DNA of 5,960 nucleotides from Alphaproteobacteria bacterium. GTDB taxonomy: Bacteria; Pseudomonadota; Alphaproteobacteria; Rhizobiales; Xanthobacteraceae. Below the pieces are notes generated by a model. It was not told the DNA's origin and made no database searches. It saw only the letters and a program-made list of their open reading frames with translations. Location: assembly GCA_005884745.1 (NCBI GenBank), contig VAZU01000204.1, forward strand, positions 3,023-8,982, given 5' to 3'. The translations under genes were made by a program, and so were the position numbers. This document shows, in pieces, positions 5,630 to 5,960 of the stretch (positions are counted from its first letter, which is position 1; every line of letters starts with the position of its first letter).

Positions 5630-5682
5630 CTCTCGGACAAGCCGCTGCTTGCCTGCCATCGCACTATGGGCGCGTCCGAGAG
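5630..5682 (-). promoter_or_regulatory. Nested inverted repeat, possible three-way junction leader RNA
   Basis: CTCTCGGAC (5630-5638) and GTCCGAGAG (5674-5682) pair perfectly over 9 bp. Between them lie two small complementary pairs: AAGC/GCTT (5639-5642 with 5647-5650) and CCAT/ATGG (5656-5659 with 5666-5669). Together these would make a compact three-way junction of 53 bases. It starts about six bases after the predicted transcription start of the minus-strand promoter at 5695-5723. Orientation follows that promoter. No known riboswitch family is recognised. Confidence 0.4.
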
Positions 5683-5694
5683 AAAACACAAGAA

Positions 5695-5723
5695 ATTATA
5701 ATTGGAAGCTGAAGTCTTGTGAC
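5695..5723 (-). promoter_or_regulatory. Candidate promoter for the 122-residue membrane protein gene
   Basis: On the minus strand GTCACA (5723-5718, four of six -35 bases) is followed after 17 bases by a perfect TATAAT (5700-5695). Transcription would start near 5688, giving a leader of about 230 bases before ATG 5455. The -10 is embedded in the palindrome ATTATAAT (5695-5702), so a TATAAT also reads on the plus strand, but without a good -35 there. Confidence 0.45.
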
Positions 5724-5960
5724 GAACCTCTCCAATCGACTTTTGCTCGGCAGCCGCATCCTATTCCGCTCGTGACCGGCGAAGCGCTGATACGTCGGAA
5801 ACGGAGCGTTCGACCGACTGCAGGCCTCGTCAGACGGGACGGGGAGGGGGAAACGAGCGCATCTTGCAATGACCGAGGAGGGGCGCGCCCGGTCAATCGA
5901 GCCGGCGTCGCAATGCGATTGCGCCGCGCTTCGCCATGCTTGAAAGCGCAGCTCGGCGTG
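5724..5960. other. No convincing gene; possible 3' end of a minus-strand gene at the edge
   Basis: No start with a ribosome binding site or recognisable protein was found. On the minus strand a frame is open from the right edge to TGA at 5893-5895 (ending AKRGAIALRRRLD), immediately followed by complementary GACCG/CGGTC (5890-5894 and 5871-5875). This could be the end of a gene plus a weak terminator, but 68 bases are too few to judge. A perfect palindrome GGGCGCGCCC lies at 5881-5890. Confidence 0.35.

Noticed and set aside
5696..5896. Minus-strand 66-codon frame near the right end
   Set aside because: No ribosome binding site or recognisable sequence, and it overlaps the promoter-like region at 5695-5723.

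Overview
The window looks like chromosomal DNA from an alphaproteobacterium of the order Hyphomicrobiales (Bradyrhizobium/Rhodopseudomonas/Rhodoplanes-like). This is inferred from the high GC content, the style of the S21 and RhlE proteins, small conserved proteins I remember from that group, and a GGCCGGG-ACAAG-CCCGGCC palindrome of the kind scattered between rhizobial genes. No mobile element, CRISPR array, tRNA or rRNA was seen.

Left part (1-1681, minus strand): a gene for a cobalamin-binding radical SAM protein, reading toward the left edge. Its two halves lie in different frames. The N-terminal half ends at about 1313 and the radical SAM half begins at about 1307. Homologues as I remember them have roughly 25-30 more residues at this point, so this looks like a frame-breaking internal deletion (or an assembly error).

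Middle part (about 2020-4882, plus strand): a compact RNA-handling cluster. In order it holds a CspA-type cold-shock protein, a conserved 75-residue protein of unknown function, ribosomal protein S21 (TTG start), an RhlE-type DEAD-box RNA helicase, and a 63-residue conserved protein whose start overlaps the helicase stop by four bases (ATGA). A 40-codon open frame bridges the 75-residue gene and rpsU, overlapping both. Inverted repeats lie in the leaders of csp and the helicase, and two hairpins lie between csp and the 75-residue gene. The gene set fits adaptation of translation and RNA structure to cold. That role is inferred from the families; nothing in the sequence proves cold induction.

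Right part (4883-5960): a REP-like palindromic element sits between the convergent ends of the plus-strand cluster and a minus-strand gene for a 122-residue single-pass membrane protein. That gene has a good Shine-Dalgarno site. About 230 bases upstream is a promoter-like GTCACA-N17-TATAAT, directly followed by a nested inverted-repeat structure that could fold as a three-way junction. Nothing convincing is coded from 5724 to the right edge.

Most of the window is ordinary housekeeping or accessory content. The points most worth checking are the broken radical SAM gene, the structured leader at 5630-5682, the csp leader stem, and the 40-codon bridging frame.
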